Translations under genes and position numbers: made by a program | Source: Ruminococcus sp. UBA3800 | Lineage (GTDB): Bacteria; Bacillota; Clostridia; Oscillospirales; Ruminococcaceae | Direction: 5' to 3' | Length of the DNA: 9,761 nucleotides | Assembly (NCBI GenBank): GCA_002368715.1 | Contig: DFEO01000110.1 | Span: forward strand, 1-9,761 | Shown here: positions 1 to 6,611 of the stretch, in pieces | Layout of the letters: each line of letters opens with the position of its first letter | How positions within the stretch are numbered: the stretch's first letter is position 1 | The notes under the pieces: generated by a model | Databases searched by the model: none | What the model was told of the DNA's origin: nothing | The model's input: the letters and a program-made list of their open reading frames with translations, nothing else

Positions 1-60
1 GGGAACCGAGCAGCATTAAGCGGATTGTTTCGTGTGTCACAGTCACGCCCGCACACCCCT
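1..60 (+). ncRNA. ffs: Small signal recognition particle RNA, 3' part (partial)
   Basis: The first 20 bases contain the GGAA tetraloop followed by the AGCAGC asymmetric-loop motif and AUUAAG, which is the conserved apical (domain IV) part of bacterial SRP RNA where Ffh binds. The 5' half lies outside the window, so the closing stems cannot be checked. The GUGUGUC downstream resembles the returning 3' strand seen in other small SRP RNAs. Its position just upstream of dnaX is typical of Firmicutes. The 3' end is approximate, judged from how far small SRP RNAs usually run past the tetraloop. No clear terminator lies between it and dnaX, so the RNA may be processed from a longer transcript. Confidence 0.72.
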
Positions 61-90
61 ATGTCGGATCGATGTTTTTATGATAAAGCC

Positions 91-99
91 AGGGGGTGA
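91..99 (+). promoter_or_regulatory. Ribosome binding site that sets the dnaX start
   Basis: AGGGGGTGA matches the anti-Shine-Dalgarno complement AGGAGGTGA at eight of nine bases. It lies about 7 bases from AGGxGG to the GTG at 104. The upstream in-frame ATGs at 32 and 80 have no comparable site, so GTG 104 is preferred. Confidence 0.8.
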
Positions 100-103
100 G
101 TGT

Positions 104-1723
104 GTGTATCAGGCGCTATACAGAAAGTGGAGACCGGTGTCTTTCTCGGATGTCGTTTCACAGCCGCATATAACCACTACCCTTAAAAACCAGATAAAGA
201 ACGGCAAGACAGCACACGCTTATCTGTTCACAGGCTCGAGGGGGACAGGAAAGACCACCTGCGCAAGGATCTTTGCAAAGGCAATCAACTGCCTCGATCC
301 GAAAGACGGTGAGCCCTGTCTGGAGTGCGATATCTGCAAAATGGCTGACAGCGGAACGCTTGCGGATATCATAGAGATAGATGCAGCCTCGAACTCGAAG
401 GTGGAGGATATCAGAGAGCTCAGGGAGGGTGTTGTGTATACGCCCGAGATATGCAAGTATAAAGTGTATATCATAGACGAGGTGCATATGCTCTCGGCAG
501 GCGCTTTCAATGCGCTGCTCAAGACCATGGAAGAGCCGCCTCCCCATGTCAAATTCGTGCTGGCCACCACCGAGATACAGAAGGTGCCTGCCACCATAGT
601 GTCAAGGTGTCAGCATTTTGACTTTCACAGGATAAGAAGCGAGGACATAGTGTCCAGGCTCATGTATATCGCAGAGCAGGAGAATTTCACTCTGACGGAA
701 GAAGCAGCCGAGCTTGTGGCAAGGCTATCCGACGGCGGAATGAGAGATGCGCTCTCGCTGCTCGACCAGTGTGCGGCATTCGGTGATAATGTCGATCTGA
801 ACGTGGTCTCTCAGGCGGCAGGCATAGCAGGCAGGGATTATCTGTTTGACATCTTAGAGAGCATAGCCGCAGGCGATACCGCCCAGGCGCTCAGGACTGT
901 GGACAGCCTTTATTCCATGTCGAAGGACCTGAAGGTCCTGGCAGGAGAGCTGCTGACCCAGATGAGAAATGTTATGATCGCAAAGACCATCGATAACAGC
1001 CGTGAGCTGATAACCTGTCTGCCCGAGGAGTTTGACAGGATAAAGGCTCTGGCGGAGAAGATGAAGCTTGACGATATACTGGAGAATATATCGGTGCTCC
1101 AGCAGACCTCGGAGAGGTTTGCAAGGGCAGCCTCAAAGCGTATCGAGCTGGAGATGATGCTCGTAAGGCTCTGCTCGCCGAAAACAGAGCAGAGAAGCGC
1201 TCCTGCTGTTTCCGGAGCCGAGGTCTCGGCGATCGAGGCAAGACTCGACCGGATAGAGAGGGCACAGGCTGTGAGCATAACGGCTCCGAACCCCATGCCG
1301 CAGGATATGCAGGCAGCCCCGGCACCCCAGCCGGAGCAGAGACAGGAGCAAAGGTCCGCTCCTGCGCAGAGCAGCGGCAAGCTTTCGATGAAGGATTTCA
1401 GTCCTGTTGCGGGCTGGGATGATATAGTGGCGCAGGTGAATGAGAAATATCCGGCAACGGGCTGCTTCTTAAAGGGCTCCAGCGCCTTTTCTCACCAGAA
1501 TATCCTGCTGCTGACTGTGAACAACGAGTTTTTCAAGGAGAAGTTCAAAAAGGGCAGGGACGCCGCTCTTCTTAATGAGATACTCAAGGCAAATTTCGGA
1601 CAGACCTTCAATATAAAGGTCAGGTCGGCTTCAAACGGCGACGTGAAGGCGGAAAGCCCTCTCGGTGCGCTGGTGGACAAGGCCAGGGCTATGAATATTG
1701 AGGTTGAAATAAAAAACAAATGA
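104..1723 (+). CDS. dnaX: DNA polymerase III subunit gamma/tau
   Basis: This is the ATPase of the replicative clamp loader, which places the sliding clamp on primed DNA and holds the polymerase. From the GTG at 104 the product is 539 aa and begins MYQALYRKWRP, the canonical DnaX N-terminus. Longer starts at 32 or 80 would run into the SRP RNA or bypass the strong ribosome binding site at 91-99. The Walker A motif GSRGTGKTT is at residues 44-52. Zinc cysteines are C63, C72, C75 and C78. Walker B with DEVH is at 121-128, the SRC arginine-finger motif at 167-169 and sensor 2 GGMRDA at 211-216. A collar domain follows, then a Pro/Gln-rich linker at about 392-427 and a C-terminal domain to 539. 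It is the first protein gene of the operon with ybaB and recR. A tau-only product is likely because no convincing programmed frameshift site was found. Confidence 0.97.
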   Translation: MYQALYRKWRPVSFSDVVSQPHITTTLKNQIKNGKTAHAYLFTGSRGTGKTTCARIFAKAINCLDPKDGEPCLECDICKMADSGTLADIIEIDAASNSKVEDIRELREGVVYTPEICKYKVYIIDEVHMLSAGAFNALLKTMEEPPPHVKFVLATTEIQKVPATIVSRCQHFDFHRIRSEDIVSRLMYIAEQENFTLTEEAAELVARLSDGGMRDALSLLDQCAAFGDNVDLNVVSQAAGIAGRDYLFDILESIAAGDTAQALRTVDSLYSMSKDLKVLAGELLTQMRNVMIAKTIDNSRELITCLPEEFDRIKALAEKMKLDDILENISVLQQTSERFARAASKRIELEMMLVRLCSPKTEQRSAPAVSGAEVSAIEARLDRIERAQAVSITAPNPMPQDMQAAPAPQPEQRQEQRSAPAQSSGKLSMKDFSPVAGWDDIVAQVNEKYPATGCFLKGSSAFSHQNILLLTVNNEFFKEKFKKGRDAALLNEILKANFGQTFNIKVRSASNGDVKAESPLGALVDKARAMNIEVEIKNK

Positions 1724-1740
1724 TATAAGGAGTTTTTAAA

Positions 1741-2091
1741 ATGAAAGCAAGACTTCCACAGGGAATGGGCAAGGGTCCTTCCAACAATATGAACCAGATG
1801 CTCAAGCAGGCTCAGAAGATGCAGGACGAGATAACAGCTCTGCAGGCAGACCTTGAGCAGAGAGAGTTTGAGGGTACCGCAGGCGGCGAGGTCGTTAAGG
1901 TGGTTATCAACGGAAAGAGAAACGTTCTCAAGCTCGAGATCAAGCCCGAGGTGGTAGACCCCGAGGATGTAGAGATGCTCCAGGATCTTATCATGAGCGC
2001 ATTCAACCAGGCTGTTGCTAATCTCGATGAGATCAGCGACGCCGAGATGCAGAAGCTTACCGGCGGAGTTTCCTTCCCCGGTCTGTTCTGA
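1741..2091 (+). CDS. ybaB: YbaB/EbfC family nucleoid-associated protein
   Basis: This 116-aa protein belongs to the YbaB/EbfC family of small dimeric DNA-binding proteins, almost always encoded between dnaX and recR. The central region at about residues 15-100 carries the family signature: a long amphipathic helix (NQMLKQAQKMQDEI), a short beta core (EFEGTAGGEVVKVVINGK) and a C-terminal helix rich in acidic and hydrophobic residues. The length is normal for the family, though the N-terminal extension (MKARLPQGMGKGPSN) is somewhat long and basic. AAGGAG at 1727-1732 is about 8 bases before the ATG. It starts 17 bases after dnaX and ends one base before recR, so it is co-transcribed with both. 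The family binds DNA with modest specificity, and its exact role in this organism is not visible from sequence. Confidence 0.95.
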   Translation: MKARLPQGMGKGPSNNMNQMLKQAQKMQDEITALQADLEQREFEGTAGGEVVKVVINGKRNVLKLEIKPEVVDPEDVEMLQDLIMSAFNQAVANLDEISDAEMQKLTGGVSFPGLF

Positions 2092-2092
2092 T

Positions 2093-2695
2093 ATGGCAGA
2101 ATCAAAGGCTCTGCCGCTGATAGTGCTCTCCGAGCAGTTTGCCAAGCTTCCGGGTATAGGTATGAAATCTGCCCAGAAGCTTGCTTATCATGTTATGTCG
2201 ATGTCAGACGGGGAGGCGAAGGCTTTTGCCGACGCTATCCTCAATGCCAAGCGCACTGTGCATCTGTGCTCGGTGTGCCAGAATTTCACCGACAAGGAGG
2301 TCTGTCCTGTTTGTGCGGACGCAAGGCGTGACAGGACGACTGTCTGTGTGGTCGAGGATCCGAAGGACATTTCTGCTTTTGAGAGGACAAAGGAGTATAA
2401 GGGCGTTTACCATGTGCTCCACGGGCTGATATCGCCTATGGACGGGAAAAGCCCGGACGACCTGAAAATCAAGGAGCTGCTCGAACGCATACCCAGAGAT
2501 GATGTGAAAGAGGTCATAATGGCCACCAACCCCACTGTTGAGGGCGAGGCTACGGCTATGTATGTGTCAAAGCTCCTCAAGCCTCTGGGAGTCAAGGTCA
2601 CAAGGCTGGCCTTTGGTCTGCCCATAGGCGGCATACTTGAATTTGCGGACGAGATAACGCTTTACAAGGCGCTTGAGAACAGAAACGAGATCTGA
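2093..2695 (+). CDS. recR: Recombination mediator protein RecR
   Basis: RecR acts with RecO (and RecF) to load RecA on single-stranded DNA during gap repair. From the ATG at 2093 it is 200 aa, the usual size, beginning MAESKALPLIVLSEQFAKLP. A helix-hairpin-helix region with LPGIGMKSAQ covers about residues 12-33. The four-cysteine zinc finger is C59, C62, C71 and C74. The Toprim domain begins near residue 82 with glutamate E88 in VVEDP and continues to the conserved NPTVEGEATA segment. The ATG lies one base after the ybaB stop. No strong ribosome binding site sits at normal distance, so it is probably translated by coupling to ybaB. An alternative in-frame start at 2015 would overlap ybaB by 77 bases and add 26 residues with no family resemblance, and is rejected. 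Confidence 0.96.
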   Translation: MAESKALPLIVLSEQFAKLPGIGMKSAQKLAYHVMSMSDGEAKAFADAILNAKRTVHLCSVCQNFTDKEVCPVCADARRDRTTVCVVEDPKDISAFERTKEYKGVYHVLHGLISPMDGKSPDDLKIKELLERIPRDDVKEVIMATNPTVEGEATAMYVSKLLKPLGVKVTRLAFGLPIGGILEFADEITLYKALENRNEI

Positions 2696-2724
2696 TAGCT
2701 GTGACCGCATAGAAAGGTTTTCTT

Positions 2725-2985
2725 ATGAAGCTGAAGAAGGAATTTATTGTTCACGAAACAAAGGACGAGACTATGGTGGTGGCAACGGGAAAGGCAAAGT
2801 TTTCGGGGCTGGTAAGAGGAAACAGGATGCTGGGCGAGATACTTTCACTTATGAAGACGGACACCACCGAGGCAAAGGTGGTCGAGGCGATGAGGGCAAA
2901 GTTCGATGCTCCGAAGGGCAAGATAGAGGCCGATGTCCATAAGACGGTCACGGAGCTTCGCCGCATCGGCGCTATTGAGGAATGA
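2725..2985 (+). CDS. PqqD family small protein
   Basis: This 86-aa protein has the layout of the PqqD family: an N-terminal strand region (FIVHETKDETMVVATG), a central helix with NRMLGEIL, a segment TTEAKVVEAMRAKF matching the 'eVVeal...f' helix, and a final helix VHKTVTELRRIGAI. PqqD-fold domains act as peptide-recognition elements in RiPP biosynthesis (PqqD itself, the lasso B1 proteins). Here only the family, not the function, can be claimed. AAAGG at 2713-2717 is 7 bases before the ATG. It lies 29 bases after recR and overlaps the next gene by four bases (ATGA), so it is co-translated with the HprK-like protein. No precursor peptide, radical SAM enzyme or lasso cyclase is visible, so it may serve a partner elsewhere or have another role. 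Confidence 0.8.
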   Translation: MKLKKEFIVHETKDETMVVATGKAKFSGLVRGNRMLGEILSLMKTDTTEAKVVEAMRAKFDAPKGKIEADVHKTVTELRRIGAIEE

Positions 2986-3719
2986 CTATGACAGGTACCT
3001 ATAAGATCGCTGACGTCGTGATAGAGGTGGACTCGATATATCCCGAGGTCCACAGATATTGTGCGGACTACCGCTGTGAGGCTTTGGCACAGTTTGCGGT
3101 AAGGATAACACAGAGCGATATCGCTTACGAGCGTGAAAGATCGGAGCTGACAGATGAAAAAGAGGGCAGGACACCGATGAACTATCCTGACAGCTATCTT
3201 GAAGAGCTGGCTGTTTACAGGAAGATCGCCGAGAGGATGCCGAAGCTGGATACCTTTTTGTTTCATGGCTCCTGTGTGGCGGTGGACGGTGCGGGATATC
3301 TTTTCACGGCCTGCTCGGGAACGGGAAAATCCACTCATGCGGCGCTCTGGAGAAAACTGCTGGGCGACAGAGCCGTTATGGTAAACGACGACAAGCCGCT
3401 TATCAGGGTCGATGACAGGGGAGCTGTCGTGTTCGGCACGCCCTATAACGGAAAGCACAGGCTGGGCAGCAATATTTCGGTCCCGCTCAGGGCGATAGCC
3501 TTTCTTGAACGTTCGGAGGAGAATTTTATAAGACCCGTAACGGCTATGGAGGTCTATCCTAAGTTTATACAGCAGACCTATCGGCCTGCGGACGTGACTG
3601 CGCTTGAAAAAACGCTTGTGCTGGCAGACAGACTGCTGTCAGGGGTGTCGCTTTACAGGCTCGGCTGCAATATGGATATCAGTGCCGCAAGGACAGCCTT
3701 CGGCGCTATGAGCAGATAA
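2982..3719 (+). CDS. HPr kinase/phosphorylase-like P-loop protein
   Basis: This 245-aa protein resembles the C-terminal catalytic domain of HPr kinase and its relatives, which include kinases in lasso-peptide clusters. The first 90 residues are not recognised. The core follows: HGSCVAVDG (95-103), P-loop ACSGTGKST (110-118), VNDDKP (134-139) in the Walker B/acidic position, and FGTPYNGKH (151-159), a pattern seen in this group. The N-terminal HprK regulatory domain is absent, so it is unlikely to be the genuine HPr kinase of sugar control. The ATG overlaps the stop of the PqqD-like gene (ATGA); a second in-frame ATG at 2988 is equally usable. It is the last gene before a strong terminator. 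The pairing suggests a nucleotide-dependent modification or transport step using the PqqD partner, which is inference; the substrate is unknown. Confidence 0.75.
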   Translation: MTMTGTYKIADVVIEVDSIYPEVHRYCADYRCEALAQFAVRITQSDIAYERERSELTDEKEGRTPMNYPDSYLEELAVYRKIAERMPKLDTFLFHGSCVAVDGAGYLFTACSGTGKSTHAALWRKLLGDRAVMVNDDKPLIRVDDRGAVVFGTPYNGKHRLGSNISVPLRAIAFLERSEENFIRPVTAMEVYPKFIQQTYRPADVTALEKTLVLADRLLSGVSLYRLGCNMDISAARTAFGAMSR

Positions 3720-3721
3720 CG

Positions 3722-3755
3722 AAGGACGGCTCTTTTCGCAGAGCCGTCTTTTTTT
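3722..3755 (+). terminator. Intrinsic terminator of the dnaX-recR-pqqD-like operon
   Basis: GACGGCTC at 3725-3732 pairs perfectly with GAGCCGTC at 3741-3748 and is followed by seven T residues (3749-3755). A flanking A-A-G can extend the stem by weak pairs. It starts a few bases after the stop codon of the HprK-like gene and closes the first transcription unit. Confidence 0.93.
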
Positions 3756-3787
3756 GTGAGAAGACGGCACTTTTTGGCCGTCACCTC

Positions 3788-3816
3788 TTGTAAAATCATA
3801 AAGGTTGTGTTATAAT
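3788..3816 (+). promoter_or_regulatory. Sigma-A-type promoter with extended -10 for the GGDEF-like operon
   Basis: TTGTAA (3788-3793) and TATAAT (3811-3816) are separated by 17 bases, and TGT directly before the -10 gives an extended -10 element. Transcription should start near 3823, leaving a leader of about 58 bases. It lies between the upstream terminator and the first gene of the second operon. Confidence 0.8.
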
Positions 3817-3831
3817 TTTGTTGATACCGTG

Positions 3832-3852
3832 GCAGAGAAGAGCGTTCTCTGC
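3832..3852 (+). repeat. Perfect inverted repeat in the leader of the GGDEF-like gene
   Basis: GCAGAGAA (3832-3839) and TTCTCTGC (3845-3852) form a perfect 8-bp inverted repeat with a 5-base loop, about 9 bases after the predicted transcription start. No U-run follows, so it is not an intrinsic terminator. It could be an operator for a dimeric repressor or a 5' hairpin that stabilises the mRNA; the sequence does not decide between them. Confidence 0.6.
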
Positions 3853-3880
3853 TGTGATCTCTGTTGTGGAGGCGAAACAA

Positions 3881-5374
3881 ATGGCTAAAAAAAGCGAGGT
3901 CTTTTATCATATCAAAAAATTCAGCTCCCGTGTCACGATGGCAGGGCTTATGTGTATAATGCTCGTGACCGTGGTCAGCTTTCTGATCGCTGTTATGCTC
4001 CAGCGTGACATAACCACCGAACGTGACGTGGGCTACTGCACCGACCTTAATCTGCAGATGAAGCGAAGCGTTTCGTCCTTCCTTGACGGGATGAACGCCA
4101 CGGGCAAGGCGCTGTTTTCAAACGGGACCATCATCACTTATGAGGGGACCCCGAAGGATATCGAGCTTGAAGAAAAGATCAACGAATATCTTCTTGATGT
4201 ATGTGTGCTGGATAATTATGCGGATTACGGCATAGTTTATGAAAACGGCACGTCTATGGGAAGGGTAAGCGACGGATGCAGAGATCTGTTCAATGATGAT
4301 ATCTACGGCGGTCTGTCACAAAAGCTCGGTGAAGGCTCGGCAAGCTGGTTTACGGGCTTTTATGACGAGGACAAGGACACCTATGACTTCAACAAGCTTT
4401 ACTATGTAAGGCGCATAAACCCGAAGGCACTGTTTTTTTCAAGCTGCTATTCTATCGAGCTTGAATCAAGGGTGCTCACGGATTTCAGCTCGAACGACCT
4501 GCGCACCGTTATGTGCGATGAAAAGGGCAGGATCATTTTTGACACCGGCTCCAAGGGTGCCTCCGAGACCGTTGAGGATGAGATACTTTCTCTCTTTGAG
4601 ACCGACAAGGACTCGACATATATGGACAACAGATTTATTGCCTCCTGCTCCGATTTCAGTAACGGCTGGCGGATCATCACTGTGATAGAGCTTCAGGAAA
4701 GAGCAAGACAGTCTTATAAGTTTGCGCTTATAATGCTTGTGATCTCTTTCACGGTCTTTCTGATCTTTGAGATCATCGTTCAGATGTCTGCCGCAAGGTA
4801 TGACCCCGAGCGTATAAGCTTCTCCGAGCCCGAAAACGTGGATACTGTCACGGGTCTTCACAATGCCTACTTTACGGAGAATGTTATACTTGACAAGATA
4901 GAAACGAGCCTTACAGGTTCGACCTTTGTCCTTATGATAGTCAATATCGTAAACCTTAACGCTATCGAAGAGACCTACGGCGATGAGGTCAGGGATGAGG
5001 CGATGGTCAAGGTGGGTCAGGCGATAGATGACCTGTTCGGCCCACGGCACACCGTCGGGATAATGAAGCATGACGAGTTTGCGGTGTTTGCAGACTTTAC
5101 CGATATAAACCTTATGAAGACTTACGACGACATAAAGACCAGTGTTTCAGGTCTGGCGCTGAGGCTGAAAAGGTGCGAGCTGGATGCAGGCAGGGGCGAG
5201 ATAAGGACTGCCGTTGGAGCAGCACTTTACCCCGACTGCTCGGCGGACTATGACGAGCTGCTGGAGCTTGCAGAGACCGCAGCCCGTGAATGTATGAACG
5301 ACCGCAGCAGGGACTATGTCATCTACAAGAAAAAAGGAGATGTTAAGGCTCGTGAGGAAAACACAAAGAGCTAA
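3881..5374 (+). CDS. Membrane sensor protein with degenerate GGDEF domain
   Basis: From the ATG at 3881 (GGAGG at 3868-3872, 8-base spacing) this is a 497-aa membrane protein. An upstream in-frame ATG at 3818 falls at or before the predicted transcription start and is rejected. TM1 spans about residues 18-40. An extracytoplasmic region covers about 41-279, with the size and placement of a Cache-like sensor, though no specific fold is assigned. TM2 covers about 281-300 and a GGDEF-type domain about 325-490 (DTVTGLHNAYF at its start). Key residues are changed: the signature is KHDEF (396-400) instead of GGDEF, and the usual metal-binding DxD/N region reads NIVN (355-358). Diguanylate cyclase activity is therefore unlikely; it may bind nucleotide or signal through protein contacts. 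It is followed directly by the solute-binding lipoprotein gene, a plausible ligand-presenting partner. Confidence 0.85.
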   Translation: MAKKSEVFYHIKKFSSRVTMAGLMCIMLVTVVSFLIAVMLQRDITTERDVGYCTDLNLQMKRSVSSFLDGMNATGKALFSNGTIITYEGTPKDIELEEKINEYLLDVCVLDNYADYGIVYENGTSMGRVSDGCRDLFNDDIYGGLSQKLGEGSASWFTGFYDEDKDTYDFNKLYYVRRINPKALFFSSCYSIELESRVLTDFSSNDLRTVMCDEKGRIIFDTGSKGASETVEDEILSLFETDKDSTYMDNRFIASCSDFSNGWRIITVIELQERARQSYKFALIMLVISFTVFLIFEIIVQMSAARYDPERISFSEPENVDTVTGLHNAYFTENVILDKIETSLTGSTFVLMIVNIVNLNAIEETYGDEVRDEAMVKVGQAIDDLFGPRHTVGIMKHDEFAVFADFTDINLMKTYDDIKTSVSGLALRLKRCELDAGRGEIRTAVGAALYPDCSADYDELLELAETAARECMNDRSRDYVIYKKKGDVKAREENTKS

Positions 5375-6611
5375 GGCTTTTGCCGCAGCTGTCCTGATGT
5401 GCATGGCGCTGTCAGGCTGTGTCGAGAATTATTCATATATCCCCCACGAGGAAACGAACGCTATATCCTTTTCCTGGTGGGGCAAGGATAAGCGAAACGA
5501 ATATACCCTAGCGGCTGTTGATGCTTTTGAAAAGAAAACGGGAATATCTGTGGAAACACATTTCGGCGAGTTCGATGGCTTTAAGAAGCATATGGATATG
5601 CTGTTCTATTCGGACACCGAGGCTGATGTTATGCAGCTCAATTATGACTGGCTCTATGAGTATTCTCCCGACGGAGAGGGCTTTTATGACCTGAATGAGC
5701 TGGGCGATTATATCGACCTTTCGGTCTTTCCGGACGGCGACCTGGAGTGCGGGACGATAAACGGCAAGCTGAATGCGCTGCCCACATCCTTCAATGCTAT
5801 CACCTTCTACTATAATAAAAAAATGTATGAAAGATACGGGCTCGAACTGCCCGAAAGCTGGGACGATATAATAAAAGCGGCAGAGGTGATGAAGCCCGAC
5901 GGCATTTATCCGCTGGAATTGTCGGGGAAGTCGGCGTGGCTGTCTGCGGCAGCATATTATGAGCAGAGCAGCGGCAACAGGATATACAGCGGCTCAGAGC
6001 TGAGGCTGACAAGGGAAGGCTATGAAACGATGCTCAGGTTTTACGTCGGACTTATAGAGGCCGGGGTAACGCCCGACAGCAGCAGCTTTGACAGGAACGA
6101 CCTTGAAAGAGAGAACTGTGCGGGGGTGTCGGTGTGGATATCCGACGCTGAGTATTATTGTGATCCGTCGCTTGAAAAGGGGCTGGATATCGTTGTCGGG
6201 GATTATCCTCAGATAAAGGGCGCTTCGCTCTTTGGCTGGTATAAAAAGCCGACGAGCCTTTATGCGATAAGAAAGGATACGGCTCATCCGAAAGAGTCTG
6301 CAAGGCTGCTGGATTTTCTTGAAAACAGCAAGGAGATGAACACGCTCCAGAAGCTGGGCAAGGGCATACCTTCCTCCAGGGCAGCGCTGGAGATACTTGA
6401 AGCGAATGACCTTCTGAACGGCGTACAGTTCGATGCCAATGAGAAGATGAAGAGCGAGCAGCGCTTTGAGATGCTGAGCCCGTATATCGAGGACAGTGAT
6501 GCGGTGGTGCTCTTTACGGACACGGCAAAGAAGATCAGCACGGGCAGGCTAACGATGGACGAAGCGCTGGACCAGACTTATGAACAGATCAAGGAGCTGA
6601 TAGGGAATTGA
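5352..6611 (+). CDS. Extracellular solute-binding lipoprotein (family 1, sugar-type)
   Basis: This is a cell-surface lipoprotein related to the family 1 solute-binding proteins of carbohydrate ABC transporters. With the GTG at 5352 it has 419 aa. It has a basic n-region (RKTQRAK), a hydrophobic core and lipobox LSGC with the modified cysteine at residue 23. The mature part shows the type I pattern: FSWWGKDKRNEY near the start, then VDAFEKKTGISVE, ADVMQLNYDWL, and ITFYYNKKMYERYGLELPESWDD at the hinge. The start is uncertain: AAGGAG at 5334-5339 is 12 bases from GTG 5352 but abuts the ATG at 5340, and ATG 5316 is a further option; all precede the signal peptide. Every choice overlaps the GGDEF-like gene by 23-59 bases. 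No permease or ATPase gene is adjacent, so it either uses a distant transporter or serves the neighbouring sensor. Confidence 0.9.
   Translation: MRKTQRAKAFAAAVLMCMALSGCVENYSYIPHEETNAISFSWWGKDKRNEYTLAAVDAFEKKTGISVETHFGEFDGFKKHMDMLFYSDTEADVMQLNYDWLYEYSPDGEGFYDLNELGDYIDLSVFPDGDLECGTINGKLNALPTSFNAITFYYNKKMYERYGLELPESWDDIIKAAEVMKPDGIYPLELSGKSAWLSAAAYYEQSSGNRIYSGSELRLTREGYETMLRFYVGLIEAGVTPDSSSFDRNDLERENCAGVSVWISDAEYYCDPSLEKGLDIVVGDYPQIKGASLFGWYKKPTSLYAIRKDTAHPKESARLLDFLENSKEMNTLQKLGKGIPSSRAALEILEANDLLNGVQFDANEKMKSEQRFEMLSPYIEDSDAVVLFTDTAKKISTGRLTMDEALDQTYEQIKELIGN

Noticed and set aside
79..84. TATGAT as a possible -10 of a dnaX promoter
   Set aside because: No -35 lies at proper spacing, and transcription would start inside the ribosome binding site at 91-99.
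1535..1560. AAGGAG followed by CAAAAAG near the end of dnaX, resembling the E. coli dnaX programmed -1 frameshift site
   Set aside because: The heptamer C AAA AAG does not allow re-pairing of both tRNAs as A AAA AAG does, no strong downstream stem is evident, and the -1 frame stops after about ten codons too near the C-terminus to give a gamma-like product.
4466..5071. 201-aa minus-strand open frame inside the GGDEF-like gene
   Set aside because: It lies wholly opposite a well-supported gene, has no recognisable domain and is rich in residues typical of antisense shadows.
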